From JANXDG01 sp964561135 (GTDB taxonomy: Bacteria > Elusimicrobiota > Endomicrobiia > DTEH01): a DNA stretch of 64,000 nucleotides. Within the stretch, counting starts at the first letter, position 1. Every line of letters starts with the position of its first letter. Shown here in pieces: positions 45,459 to 53,935 of the stretch. A program made the translations under genes and the position numbers. The stretch covers positions 8,708-72,707 of the forward strand of contig CAZLOB010000022.1 in assembly GCA_964561135.1 (NCBI GenBank). The letters run 5' to 3'. The notes under the pieces are model-generated. The model did not search any database, had not been told where the DNA came from, and worked only from the letters and a program-made list of their open reading frames with translations.

Positions 45459-46193
45459 ATGAGTATAAGACCTATAGTGATGAAATTTGGGGGTTCTTCA
45501 GTAGCAAATGTTGAACGTATAAAAAATGTTGCTAAAATCATTGTTAATAAAAAGAAAAAGTATAAACATATTGTAGTTGTTGTTTCAGCACCTGGAGATA
45601 TGACCGACGAACTTATTGAAAAAGCATACCAAATCACTCCTGACCCTGATAAACGAGAATTTGATATGTTGTTATCTACAGGAGAACAAATATCAATTGC
45701 TCTTTTAGCAATGGCATTACATACATTAAACTGTGATGCTATTTCTTTAACAGGACCACAAGCAGGCATCTATGCTGATGCATCATATACCAAAGCTAAA
45801 ATTATTGATATTGATACAAAAAAAATAAAAAGATATTTAAAACAAGGTAAAGTGGTTATAGTTGCTGGTTTTCAAGGAATAAATCCTTATCAAGATATAA
45901 CAACCTTAGGACGGGGCGGTTCTGACCTTACCGCAATAGCGTTAGCTGCAAAGTTAAAAAGTCCTATCTGCGAAATATATACAGATGTAGAAGGTGTCTA
46001 TACTACAGATCCAAGAATTGTACCAGAAGCAAGAAAAATTAATTATCTTACCTATGACGAAATGCTTGAGATAGCAGGCAGTGGCGCACAAGTTATGATG
46101 GCAAGATCTATTGAAGTAGCAAAAAAATATAATGTTAAACTTGAAATAAAATCGTCTCTTGTTCGAAAACCAGGAACAATAATTTATAAATAA
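45459..46193 (+). CDS. Aspartokinase catalytic domain, without ACT domains
   Basis: The 244-residue protein covers only the amino-acid kinase fold: VMKFGGSSVANVERI, VVVSAPGDMTDELI, LLSTGEQISIALLAMAL, FQGINPYQDITTLGRGGSDLTAIALA and IYTDVEGVYTTDPRIV. It stops at SSLVRKPGTIIYK, where LysC proteins of about 400 residues continue into two ACT domains. No ACT remnant is seen in the next 110 bases in any frame, so this is a clean short form and not a fresh frameshift. It phosphorylates aspartate for lysine, threonine and methionine, presumably without feedback control, unless a separate ACT protein exists. Confidence 0.88.
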   Translation: MSIRPIVMKFGGSSVANVERIKNVAKIIVNKKKKYKHIVVVVSAPGDMTDELIEKAYQITPDPDKREFDMLLSTGEQISIALLAMALHTLNCDAISLTGPQAGIYADASYTKAKIIDIDTKKIKRYLKQGKVVIVAGFQGINPYQDITTLGRGGSDLTAIALAAKLKSPICEIYTDVEGVYTTDPRIVPEARKINYLTYDEMLEIAGSGAQVMMARSIEVAKKYNVKLEIKSSLVRKPGTIIYK

Positions 46194-46267
46194 AATTCTT
46201 AACTTTCTTTTTGAAAATTCTATCATTATTTCGCTACTCATATTTTGCCAAAATTATTGTCCTTATA

Positions 46268-46296
46268 TTGACATATATAAAATAAATTTGTATCTT
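46268..46296 (+). promoter_or_regulatory. Consensus sigma70-type promoter of queH
   Basis: TTGACA (46268-46273), a 17-base spacer and TATCTT (46291-46296). The queH ATG is at 46306, so the transcript should start at or within a few bases of the start codon and be leaderless. Confidence 0.78.
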
Positions 46297-46305
46297 TTTA
46301 TTCGT

Positions 46306-46848
46306 ATGAACAACAATAAAGTATTGCTTCATATTTGTTGTGGAATATGCGCATTAGAATCTATAAATAGGTTACTACAGCAAAAGTATAAAGTTATAGG
46401 TTACTTTTACAACCCTAACATTTATCCAAAAGAAGAATATCAAAAAAGATTACAAGTTGTTGAAAAAGTTGCTGAAATATACAATATTAAGATCATCTAT
46501 GATAATTACGAACCTGAAGTTTGGCAAAAATTATGTGGACAATACGAAAGCGAACCTGAAGGGGGAAAAAGATGTTTATTGTGTTATGAATTAAGATTAA
46601 GAAAAACATACAATACTATGGTAAAAGAAAATCTTGATTTATTCACTACGACACTTACTATAAGTCCACATAAAAAATCAAATATAATTTTTGAAATAGG
46701 TGAAAAAATTGGTGGTGAAAAATTTTTAAAAATTGATTTTAAAAAACATGACGGATTTAAAAAAACTATTGAACTAGCAAAACAATTCGAGTTTTATAGA
46801 CAAAACTATTGTGGATGCAAATTTTCATTAAGAAAAACTATCTTATGA
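46306..46848 (+). CDS. queH: Epoxyqueuosine reductase QueH
   Basis: QueH is the cobalamin-independent enzyme for the last step of queuosine synthesis in tRNA. The 180 residues have the diagnostic cysteine sets LHICCGICALES, EPEGGKRCLLCYELRL and NYCGCKFS. ATG 46306 is chosen over TTG 46288, which lies in the promoter -10. The remaining pathway genes queD, queC, queE and queF are at 56-60 kb on the other strand. The stop overlaps aroD by ATGA. Confidence 0.93.
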   Translation: MNNNKVLLHICCGICALESINRLLQQKYKVIGYFYNPNIYPKEEYQKRLQVVEKVAEIYNIKIIYDNYEPEVWQKLCGQYESEPEGGKRCLLCYELRLRKTYNTMVKENLDLFTTTLTISPHKKSNIIFEIGEKIGGEKFLKIDFKKHDGFKKTIELAKQFEFYRQNYCGCKFSLRKTIL

Positions 46849-47585
46849 AAAAAACTAATCTTGTAGCAGTATTTACCTGCGAAAATATCAACAAACAATT
46901 ATCTTTGCTTAAAAAATACAAAAATTTTATTGACAGCGTAGAAATAAGGGTTGACTCCTTTTATAAGAATAATAAAATCAAAGAAATACCAAATATTATA
47001 AAAAATATAAAAGATACTATACCAAAGATAAAAATTATTATAACATTCAGAAAACTTGAAGAAGGTGGTTGTGTAAAAGTTTATGAAAAAACAAGGCAAT
47101 TTGTAATAACAGAACTTTTAAAAAGTTCTCATCAATACATAAATTTCGTAGATATTGAATTTTTCTCTAAAATAAAAAATAAAATAATTAATCTAGCAAA
47201 AAAATATAAAAAAATTGTAATTTTATCGTTTCATAAATTAGACAAAAATTTTAAGCTAAATGAAGTAACAAAAATAATTAAAAAAATGCAAAAATTTGTT
47301 AATAGCAATAAAAAACACTGCATCATTAAAATAGTTGTTTATTGTGATTCATTATACAAATACATCGAGATCTTAAAAAGTGCTCACATTAAGCCAACAA
47401 CGAAAACAAAAGTTTTTAAAAACATAAGCATTTTTTCTGTTGGCAAAACTTCGATACTTTCAAGGCTAATTTGTTTCGTTTTGGATATGCCGATTGTTTA
47501 CGCTGCACTATCAAAAGCAGTAATTAAAACACAGCCTACTATAAAACAGATTGTCAAAATAAAAAGACTTCTTGCCAACAACTAA
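46845..47585 (+). CDS. aroD: Type I 3-dehydroquinate dehydratase
   Basis: Shikimate pathway step three, by a Schiff-base mechanism. In 246 residues: SVEIRVDSF, ITFRKLEEGGC, DIEFF, the catalytic histidine ILSFHKL and the Schiff-base lysine segment HCIIKIVVYCDS, then a loose form of the C-terminal SMGxxGxxSR motif (SVGKTSILSRLICFVLDMPIVYAA). The sequence is divergent but catalytic positions appear kept. It starts within the queH stop and is the last gene of the left arm. Confidence 0.82.
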   Translation: MKKTNLVAVFTCENINKQLSLLKKYKNFIDSVEIRVDSFYKNNKIKEIPNIIKNIKDTIPKIKIIITFRKLEEGGCVKVYEKTRQFVITELLKSSHQYINFVDIEFFSKIKNKIINLAKKYKKIVILSFHKLDKNFKLNEVTKIIKKMQKFVNSNKKHCIIKIVVYCDSLYKYIEILKSAHIKPTTKTKVFKNISIFSVGKTSILSRLICFVLDMPIVYAALSKAVIKTQPTIKQIVKIKRLLANN

Positions 47586-47869
47586 ATTCTAAAAACTTAA
47601 ACTTAAAATGACGATTTAAAACTTAATCCGGCTATTGAATTTAACCAAATTTTAATCTAATTTTAAGTTCCTATAAGATATATTATGTTAATTTATATTT
47701 TTTGAATGATACTTTAAAATAAAGACGAAAAATTACGAAAAAACGAAATCATAAAACAAAAATTAATGTAATAGTTTAAATTCGAATAAAAATAAAAATT
47801 AAAGTAATACTTGAAAATAGAAATTGCAAAAATTGTAAAACTTGCAGCTTCAAAAAAGAAACTTGCAAG
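47586..47869. other. Convergent intergenic region (284 bp), putative terminus region
   Basis: The only long gap. aroD (+) and pgeF (-) run into it from either side. It holds a dif-like site (47666-47693), three phased ACGAAA motifs (47725-47750) and the palindrome AACTTGCAAGTT (47860-47871). There is no plausible ORF and no GC-rich hairpin with a U tract. Confidence 0.75.
47666..47693. other. Putative dif site (XerC/XerD chromosome dimer resolution)
   Basis: Left arm AGTTCCTATAA (47666-47676), six-base centre GATATA, right arm TTATGTTAATT (47683-47693). Compared from memory with the 28-bp dif of Bacillus subtilis, 23 positions agree; with Escherichia coli 21 agree, including 10 of 11 in the XerD-side arm. 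It lies exactly where the two co-oriented gene blocks meet. Confidence 0.75.
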
Positions 47870-48607
47870 TTAAACTTTTGTAATAATGGAAAGTAAGCGG
47901 TAAGAAGTGGCATTTTTTCTAAAAGAAAAGAAAAGGTCATCATGAAAAGTACAAAAACCAGTGTTAATAATCTGCTGTTTTGAAAAACCGAAATTTAAAA
48001 GTTTTTTAAAAAGTATATCAAATAAAGAAAATTTCTCCCCATCTACATAATAACAATTCCCGCAAATATGAGGGCCTGCTATAAATAGAGTATCTTTTAA
48101 AGAAAAAGAAAGAGTATTTAGTTTCTCAAAAAGACATTCTATTATACCTTTTTGCAATCCTATTCTTCCAATATGAACAAGTCCAAACCAGCTGTTTTCT
48201 ATATCCACAACAAATAAAGGGATACAATCGGCTGTAAAAATAGCAATAATTTCTTTATTATTTTTAGAAATTATGCCATCTGTATGTAGAATTATTTTAT
48301 AGTCAACCACAAAATTTTTGAATTGTAGTTTACCAAAATAACCTTCAAAATCTGACTGATTGGTTTCTATTATTTTATTATCGTGTATTTGCTCGCACAT
48401 TACCACAACTTTGTTTAAAAATATACTTGGATATTTAGTAGCAAAAGAGTACAAAGAAAGGGTTTTTTCTTTAGAAATAAAAGGGATAAAAGGAATAGAC
48501 AAGTTAGCTTCTTTGGTTTCAGATATTAAATTCTTTGTTGTAGTAAGTAACAAAAAATCTTTTATTTTAAAAGATATATAATCACAATTTTCTTCATAGC
48601 TAATCAT
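47870..48607 (-). CDS. pgeF: PgeF/YfiH-family polyphenol oxidase / purine nucleosidase-like protein
   Basis: The multicopper-oxidase-like fold (laccase domain) of 245 residues from ATG 48607. Family positions: IFTADCIPLFVVD with the active cysteine, the histidine in GLVHIGRIGLQKG and GPHICGNCYYVDGE. Relatives edit peptidoglycan precursors or cleave adenosine and inosine. The usual HAGWRG is changed to HIGRIG here. Position next to the division cluster matches the gene's frequent company with ftsZ. Confidence 0.8.
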   Translation of the reverse strand: MISYEENCDYISFKIKDFLLLTTTKNLISETKEANLSIPFIPFISKEKTLSLYSFATKYPSIFLNKVVVMCEQIHDNKIIETNQSDFEGYFGKLQFKNFVVDYKIILHTDGIISKNNKEIIAIFTADCIPLFVVDIENSWFGLVHIGRIGLQKGIIECLFEKLNTLSFSLKDTLFIAGPHICGNCYYVDGEKFSLFDILFKKLLNFGFSKQQIINTGFCTFHDDLFFSFRKNATSYRLLSIITKV

Positions 48608-48623
48608 TTTCCACAAATTCTTC

Positions 48624-49745
48624 TTAAAAACGTTCTATTATATGAGATGGCCCTCCTCCTGATTCTATACCTTTTATTGCTAACATAAGTTCCTCTGGAC
48701 TTGAAGCTGCTTGTAACGCATCTTCTAACGATACTAATCCTTTTTTGAATAATTCTAACAATGCTTGGTTAAATGTTTGCATACCGTAAATTTTTCCTTG
48801 TTTCATCAAGTTTATAATATCACCCAAATTTTTTTCTTCTATACATTTTTTAACAGCTGGAGTAACTACCAAAACTTCTACTGCAGGAATTAACCCTTTT
48901 TTATCTTTTCTTGGTAGCAATCTTTGAGAAATAATACCTTTTAAAGTATCGGCAAGTTGTAAACGTACTTGGTTCTGTTGGTGTGGTGGAAATATATCTA
49001 TTATTCTATTTATTGTTTGAACTGCATCAACAGTGTGAACTGTTGAAAGAACAAGATGGCCAAGTTGTGCTGCAGTAAGTGCAGCTTGCATTGTTTCAAG
49101 ATCTCTCATCTCTCCAATTAAAATTACATCCGGATTTTGTCTAACAACATGTCTTAATGCTGAAACAAAAGATGTTGTATCATAAGGCACTTCTCTTTGT
49201 GATATAATCGACTTTTTATCTTTATATACAAACTCTATAGGATCCTCAATCGTTATAATATGTGCAGGACGTGTAGAATTGATATAATCGATCATACATG
49301 CAAGTGTTGTTGATTTTCCTGAGCCTGCAGGCCCTGTAACAAGAATAAACCCACGGACATTCTCTGCAAGTTTATAAACGACTTCCGGCAAATTTAGTTC
49401 TTCTCTATTTGGTATTTGGAAAGGTATACGTCTTATAGCTATATTTATTACACCACGTTGATAAAATATATTCATTCTTAAACGAGCAATATTCTCAAAA
49501 TTGTATCCTATATCACACTCTTTCTCTAATTCAAACCTTTTTTGTTGTTGTGGCGTAGTTATATAAAGAACAAAATTTTCAATATCTTCTTTAGAAAGTA
49601 TAAATTGTTGATCTTCAATTGGCTGTAATATTCCATTTATTCTAACATATGGTACACATTCACTTCTTAAATGTAGATCGCTAGCATTAGTTTCCAAAAA
49701 TTTTCTTATTATATTAAATATTTTTTCAATATTTTTATCACTCAT
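48624..49745 (-). CDS. pilT: Twitching motility retraction ATPase PilT
   Basis: A 373-residue secretion-type ATPase: ASDLHLRSECVPYVRING, Walker A VTGPAGSGKSTTLACM, the Asp box ITIEDPIEFVY, IGEMRDLETMQAALTAAQLGHLVLSTVHT with Walker B and His box. PilT pulls type IV pili back for twitching or DNA uptake. No pilin gene is in the window. It starts four bases after the ftsZ stop, an uncommon pairing. Confidence 0.92.
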   Translation of the reverse strand: MSDKNIEKIFNIIRKFLETNASDLHLRSECVPYVRINGILQPIEDQQFILSKEDIENFVLYITTPQQQKRFELEKECDIGYNFENIARLRMNIFYQRGVINIAIRRIPFQIPNREELNLPEVVYKLAENVRGFILVTGPAGSGKSTTLACMIDYINSTRPAHIITIEDPIEFVYKDKKSIISQREVPYDTTSFVSALRHVVRQNPDVILIGEMRDLETMQAALTAAQLGHLVLSTVHTVDAVQTINRIIDIFPPHQQNQVRLQLADTLKGIISQRLLPRKDKKGLIPAVEVLVVTPAVKKCIEEKNLGDIINLMKQGKIYGMQTFNQALLELFKKGLVSLEDALQAASSPEELMLAIKGIESGGGPSHIIERF

Positions 49746-49748
49746 AAA

Positions 49749-50852
49749 CTACCTCAACACACGTAATTTACCAGTTCTAAAAAACTTTTGTTGGATTTCT
49801 TTTTCTTCTAAAATAGCATCTTCTTTATCTACAACTATTTCGGTTTTGGTACGTAACGATCTTAATGTTTTTTTAGATTTTGTTTTTTCAACCATTTGGA
49901 ACCCACTTGCGATAATCGTAACTTCAACTTTATCTTCAAAATCATTAGAATTTACATATCCTATATAAGTCACGACTTCTTTATCCATATAATGTTGTAA
50001 ATATTCAAACGCATTATAAACATCGTGCCCTGTTATATTTTTCCCACAAATATTTACTAACAAATTTTTTGCACTACGAATATCAAATTCTATAAATGGA
50101 TTATTCATAGCATTTTTTATTGCTTTTTTTAAACAGCTTTCAGCACTTGCTTTTTCTACACCATACGACATAATTATCTGGCCTGCATTTTTTAATACAT
50201 TTCTTGCATCAGCATAATCAACATTGACATACCCTGGTTGTGTCACAACTTTCCACATACTTAACACCGCTTTGTGTAAAACATCATCTGCTAATCTATA
50301 TAAAACTTCACCAAAACTTAAATTAGGATACATTTCTAAAAATTTATTGTTTGGTATAGTCAATAAAGCATCAACATATTTTTTTAATTCTGTGATTCCT
50401 GTAATTGCATTATCCATTCTTATTTTTCCTTCGAAGTCGAAAGGTTTTGTTACAACAGCCACTGTTAAAACACCCAATTCTTTAGCCACTCTTGCAATAA
50501 CAGGTGTTGCACCAGTCCCCGTCCCTTTCCCCATACCACAGGTTAAAAACACCATATCTGTATGTGTCAATAAGTCACGAATTATATCTATTGATTCTTC
50601 CGCAGCCTGTTTCCCAACAAGCGGATCTCCTCCAGACCCTTGTCCTTTTGTAGTTTTTGGACCTATATGTATAACAATTGGCGCTTTTGACTCTTTTAAA
50701 GCTTGCAGATCTGTGTTGATAGCGATCATTTCTACAGAAGGATCAATAAGACCAGCAGTAGCGATTCTATTTATAGCGTTCCCTCCTGCACCACCAATCC
50801 CCATTATTTTTATTCTTACAGGATATTTTTTTGTAACAATATTGTCATCCAT
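49749..50852 (-). CDS. ftsZ: Cell division protein FtsZ, with altered GTP-binding loop
   Basis: The tubulin-like ring protein, 367 residues from ATG 50852, chosen because SD GGGGAG sits just upstream. It has T1 GIGGAGGNAINRI, VVTKPFDFEGKIRM and the T7 synergy loop NVDYADARNVL with its Asp residues. The T4 loop reads GMGKGTGTGAT: the middle glycine of the GGGTGTG signature is Lys109. The C-terminus (QQKFFRTGKLRVLR) does not match the usual D-x-P-x-F-L peptide that binds FtsA. As the only FtsZ seen, in its standard place after ftsA, it should be functional. Confidence 0.93.
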   Translation of the reverse strand: MDDNIVTKKYPVRIKIMGIGGAGGNAINRIATAGLIDPSVEMIAINTDLQALKESKAPIVIHIGPKTTKGQGSGGDPLVGKQAAEESIDIIRDLLTHTDMVFLTCGMGKGTGTGATPVIARVAKELGVLTVAVVTKPFDFEGKIRMDNAITGITELKKYVDALLTIPNNKFLEMYPNLSFGEVLYRLADDVLHKAVLSMWKVVTQPGYVNVDYADARNVLKNAGQIIMSYGVEKASAESCLKKAIKNAMNNPFIEFDIRSAKNLLVNICGKNITGHDVYNAFEYLQHYMDKEVVTYIGYVNSNDFEDKVEVTIIASGFQMVEKTKSKKTLRSLRTKTEIVVDKEDAILEEKEIQQKFFRTGKLRVLR

Positions 50853-50857
50853 AGAAA

Positions 50858-52153
50858 TCACTCCCCAAAAAAACTCCAGATTTTACGAAAGAAACCTTTT
50901 ATCCCTTTTGACTGTTTTTTCCCTTTAAAAGGTTTTTTTTGACTTTCTATTTCGTATTTTATCAAACTTATTGAAGTAGTATAAGAAAAATTAGAAATAA
51001 TATCTTCATCTCCCACAATAGAACTCTCCATACCTACATTTCCTGCACGAACATCAATACTTTCTTCAAGATCACTATATTCACTTTTTAACAACTCACG
51101 TAACGCGTCAGTAATACCCACCAAATTTCCCCCACCACCTGCTAAAACAACATCTCCATACTGTAGTGCTAACTCAACATAATGAATTTTTTTCAACTCG
51201 GGGATAACAATGTCTAAAAAAATCTTTTCAATAACTTCAGCAATAATTTTTGCTATTTCTTTTTTTGTTGTAGTTCTAATATTTTTACCATCTCTGGATG
51301 GTATCTCAACTTGTTCATCTTTTTTCACTGATGACGGTTGTGCAACACCATAACGACGTTTTATATTCTCTGCTACATTCCAAGATGTTTTATAATAAGC
51401 TGCAATTTCTCTCGTTATAAGGTCCGCTCCTAAATCAATATCTTTACTTTGAAACTCTCTACAATATCTTATGCATCCACCTAAATATACCACAGTCCCT
51501 ATTGATTGTCCACCAAAATCTATTACTAAACAACCTAAATTACGTTCTTCAGCTTCCGTAACCAACTGTGCTAAAGAAATTAAACCATAATGTAAATTAT
51601 CAATTACATAACCAGCTTCCGTAAAAGTTCGTTCTATGTTCCTTATAAAACTTGAATATCCAACAATTGCATAAGCTTTTACTTCTAGAATACTTCCTTC
51701 CATATTAACAGGATTTGAAATTCCAGGTTGACCATCGATAATATACTCTTGAGGTATAATATTCATTATTAAACGATCATTCGAAATTCTTAAATTTTTT
51801 ACTGCATGTTCAATAACTTTTTCTTGATCTTCAAAAGTAATTGTTCGATCAGTTGAGGTAATAGGAATTTGTGCTGAAGTTTCATAAGTACTTACAAACG
51901 GCCCTCTCACACCAACAATAAGTTTTGTCCTTTCAACTTTTGCCATATCTTCTAATGATGAAATCAACTCGTTTATAAGAGCAGCACTTCTCTCAATATC
52001 TTTAATTACACCTGCAGAAATTGCTTCTTTATCGACTAACTGTTTACCTGCAATAATTTCTATAATTTCTTGTTCAGGATCGTACTTTCCTAAAACACCT
52101 GTAACACAACCTGAACCTATATCAACCCCACAATAAATTTCTTCTTTTGGCAT
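50858..52153 (-). CDS. ftsA: Cell division protein FtsA
   Basis: Actin-like protein that tethers FtsZ to the membrane. The 431 residues have CGVDIGSGCVTGVLG (phosphate 1), the 1C domain at about 85-165, VIDFGGQSIGTVVY (phosphate 2) and VLAGGGGNLVGI (adenosine). The last 15 residues, IKGFFRKIWSFFGE, form the amphipathic membrane-targeting helix. SD GGAG precedes the ATG. A 56-base gap separates it from ftsQ. Confidence 0.93.
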   Translation of the reverse strand: MPKEEIYCGVDIGSGCVTGVLGKYDPEQEIIEIIAGKQLVDKEAISAGVIKDIERSAALINELISSLEDMAKVERTKLIVGVRGPFVSTYETSAQIPITSTDRTITFEDQEKVIEHAVKNLRISNDRLIMNIIPQEYIIDGQPGISNPVNMEGSILEVKAYAIVGYSSFIRNIERTFTEAGYVIDNLHYGLISLAQLVTEAEERNLGCLVIDFGGQSIGTVVYLGGCIRYCREFQSKDIDLGADLITREIAAYYKTSWNVAENIKRRYGVAQPSSVKKDEQVEIPSRDGKNIRTTTKKEIAKIIAEVIEKIFLDIVIPELKKIHYVELALQYGDVVLAGGGGNLVGITDALRELLKSEYSDLEESIDVRAGNVGMESSIVGDEDIISNFSYTTSISLIKYEIESQKKPFKGKKQSKGIKGFFRKIWSFFGE

Positions 52154-52209
52154 TTTTATTCTCCAAAAAAGAAATTATTTAAAATTTTTAAATATAAAAT
52201 TATTAAGTT

Positions 52210-52980
52210 TTATTCAATATATGCCTTTCCATAGGATAATAACTGTGTATAAATTCTTGTGTTTTTATCAAATTTATATTTTATCAATTTAGATAGCATC
52301 TCTTTTTTTACATTCTCAAATTTTTTGTCAACAATAAAATAAAGAATACAATTATCTTCCTCTCCACGGACACAAACAACATATTTATTGTTTTCTTTTC
52401 TAATTTTTTCAACTTTATCCCAAACATTAGCTTCACTAAATTTTTGATAGATAATCTTTAATGTTGGAATATCCACTTCGCCTTCTATATATGGCAGTTT
52501 AGCTAAATTAATTTTTCTAGCATCATAAACTTTATACCATTTTATATCACTGGACAGAAACAAAATTCCATCATCAATTCCCTTTTTGTAACCTATTGGA
52601 GAAAAAGTATGAATTTTAATTTTTAAAGGTTTTGTTGGAAAAAACATAATTTTTATCTCTTTAATTTCAGGAAAAACTTTTTGTAGTTTAAGAATATTTT
52701 TTTTATAATTAAAAACATCAAGATGTTCCGCATTTAGTTGTTTATAAATAATTTCGTCTGGTACTGTTGATTTGTTCTCGCATAAGTATACTTTTTGTAT
52801 TTTAAAAACTTCATACTTAAAAACTTCATACAAAGATTTAACTTTACTTATTTTATAAACAACAAAAATCAAAATTGTTAAACAAGCTGTAGCCAATAAA
52901 AATCTGAAAACAATTTTAAATTTTTTCTTTTTCTTATTTTTTTTCTTTACCAAAATGTTGAATGAATAATATCTACTCAT
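52210..52980 (-). CDS. ftsQ: Cell division protein FtsQ/DivIB
   Basis: A bitopic protein of 256 residues: a very basic cytoplasmic start (KKKNKKKKKFK), one membrane span (residues about 28-47, LATACLTILIFVVYKI), then a POTRA-like domain and beta domain outside. Sequence conservation is low, as usual for FtsQ. The call rests on topology and on its place between ddl and ftsA, the classic ddl-ftsQ-ftsA-ftsZ order. The start overlaps ddl by eight bases. Confidence 0.82.
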   Translation of the reverse strand: MSRYYSFNILVKKKNKKKKKFKIVFRFLLATACLTILIFVVYKISKVKSLYEVFKYEVFKIQKVYLCENKSTVPDEIIYKQLNAEHLDVFNYKKNILKLQKVFPEIKEIKIMFFPTKPLKIKIHTFSPIGYKKGIDDGILFLSSDIKWYKVYDARKINLAKLPYIEGEVDIPTLKIIYQKFSEANVWDKVEKIRKENNKYVVCVRGEEDNCILYFIVDKKFENVKKEMLSKLIKYKFDKNTRIYTQLLSYGKAYIE

Positions 52981-53935
52981 ATTTTTTAAATGACACGAAG
53001 ACTATTTTTCTTACAAGCTCAGCAAAAGATATACCTTGATACTTAGCAGCTTCAGGCAATAAAGATGTCTCAGTCATACCAGGGACAGTGTTTACTTCTA
53101 ACACATATGGTATTTTTTTTCTTTCATCAAAAATAGTATCTACTCTGCACAAAATTTCACACCCTATTAATTTTGCAGTTTTCAAAGCAATATTTTTAAT
53201 TTTTTCATATGAAATTTTATCAATTCTTGGTGGTATTAAATGTTGTGATCCCCCAGGCTGATATTTTGATTTATAGTCATAAAATCTGTTTAACTTTGGG
53301 ATGATTTCTATCAAAGGTAAAACTTCACCATCTAAAATAGGGACAGTTATTTCTTTTCCATTTATAAATTTTTCTATAATAATAACATTATCATACTTTA
53401 ACGCATTTTTTACTGCAGGAATTAAATTTTTGTAATTATTCACGATAGAAGTGCCAATAGTTGAACCCTCACGTGCAGGTTTCACTACTAATGGAAAACC
53501 AAAATTTTTTTCTTTAACGAAATAAAAATTTTTTTCATCAATATCTTTTTTAATTTTAGAAAAGTTTAATACTTTAAAATCAGGTGTGGGTATTCCGTTA
53601 TCTTTTAATAAAAGTTTTGTAAGATATTTATTCATTCCTATCATTGACGCTTCAACACCACAACCAGTATATTTAAGCCCTATATTCTCAAGTAACATTT
53701 GCAATTTACCATCTTCACCAAATTTTCCATGTAATGCTATAAAAATAATATCGACTTTTTTCTTTTTTAATTTAAGTAATTGATTTACACAATGTTCTTT
53801 TTTAATATCAATTAAAGAAACTTTAAAATCCTGCCATTTAGATAAGTTGTTAAACACAGCTTTACCAGTTTTCAAACTTATTTCTCGTTCAGAAGAGAAG
53901 CCACCACACAGTACCGCTATTTTGATCTTCCTCAT
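52973..53935 (-). CDS. ddl: D-alanine-D-alanine ligase
   Basis: ATP-grasp enzyme making the D-Ala-D-Ala end of the peptidoglycan stem. The 320 residues show VLCGGFSSEREISLKTG, ALHGKFGEDGKLQ, VVKPAREGSTIG, EKFINGKEITVPI, YQPGGSQHLIPP, CRVDTIFD and LEVNTVPGMTE. The position corresponding to the Tyr/Phe specificity residue lies in FYDYKSKY, suggesting D-Ala-D-Ala, not D-lactate. It shares a base with the murB stop. Confidence 0.94.
   Translation of the reverse strand: MRKIKIAVLCGGFSSEREISLKTGKAVFNNLSKWQDFKVSLIDIKKEHCVNQLLKLKKKKVDIIFIALHGKFGEDGKLQMLLENIGLKYTGCGVEASMIGMNKYLTKLLLKDNGIPTPDFKVLNFSKIKKDIDEKNFYFVKEKNFGFPLVVKPAREGSTIGTSIVNNYKNLIPAVKNALKYDNVIIIEKFINGKEITVPILDGEVLPLIEIIPKLNRFYDYKSKYQPGGSQHLIPPRIDKISYEKIKNIALKTAKLIGCEILCRVDTIFDERKKIPYVLEVNTVPGMTETSLLPEAAKYQGISFAELVRKIVFVSFKKYE

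Noticed and set aside
46194..46267. Remnant of aspartokinase ACT domains
   Set aside because: No frame downstream shows ACT-like sequence, and the region leads into a promoter.
46288..46305. queH start at TTG 46288
   Set aside because: This TTG lies in the promoter spacer and -10; ATG 46306 gives the family-typical N-terminus.
47586..47869. Replication origin or a small gene in the convergent gap
   Set aside because: No DnaA-box cluster was recognised; flanking genes converge instead of diverge; the ORFs inside are only a few codons long.
50224..50942. Long plus-strand ORF opposite ftsZ
   Set aside because: It is antisense to a conserved gene, and its protein looks like a reverse-frame shadow rich in Ser, Ile and Pro.
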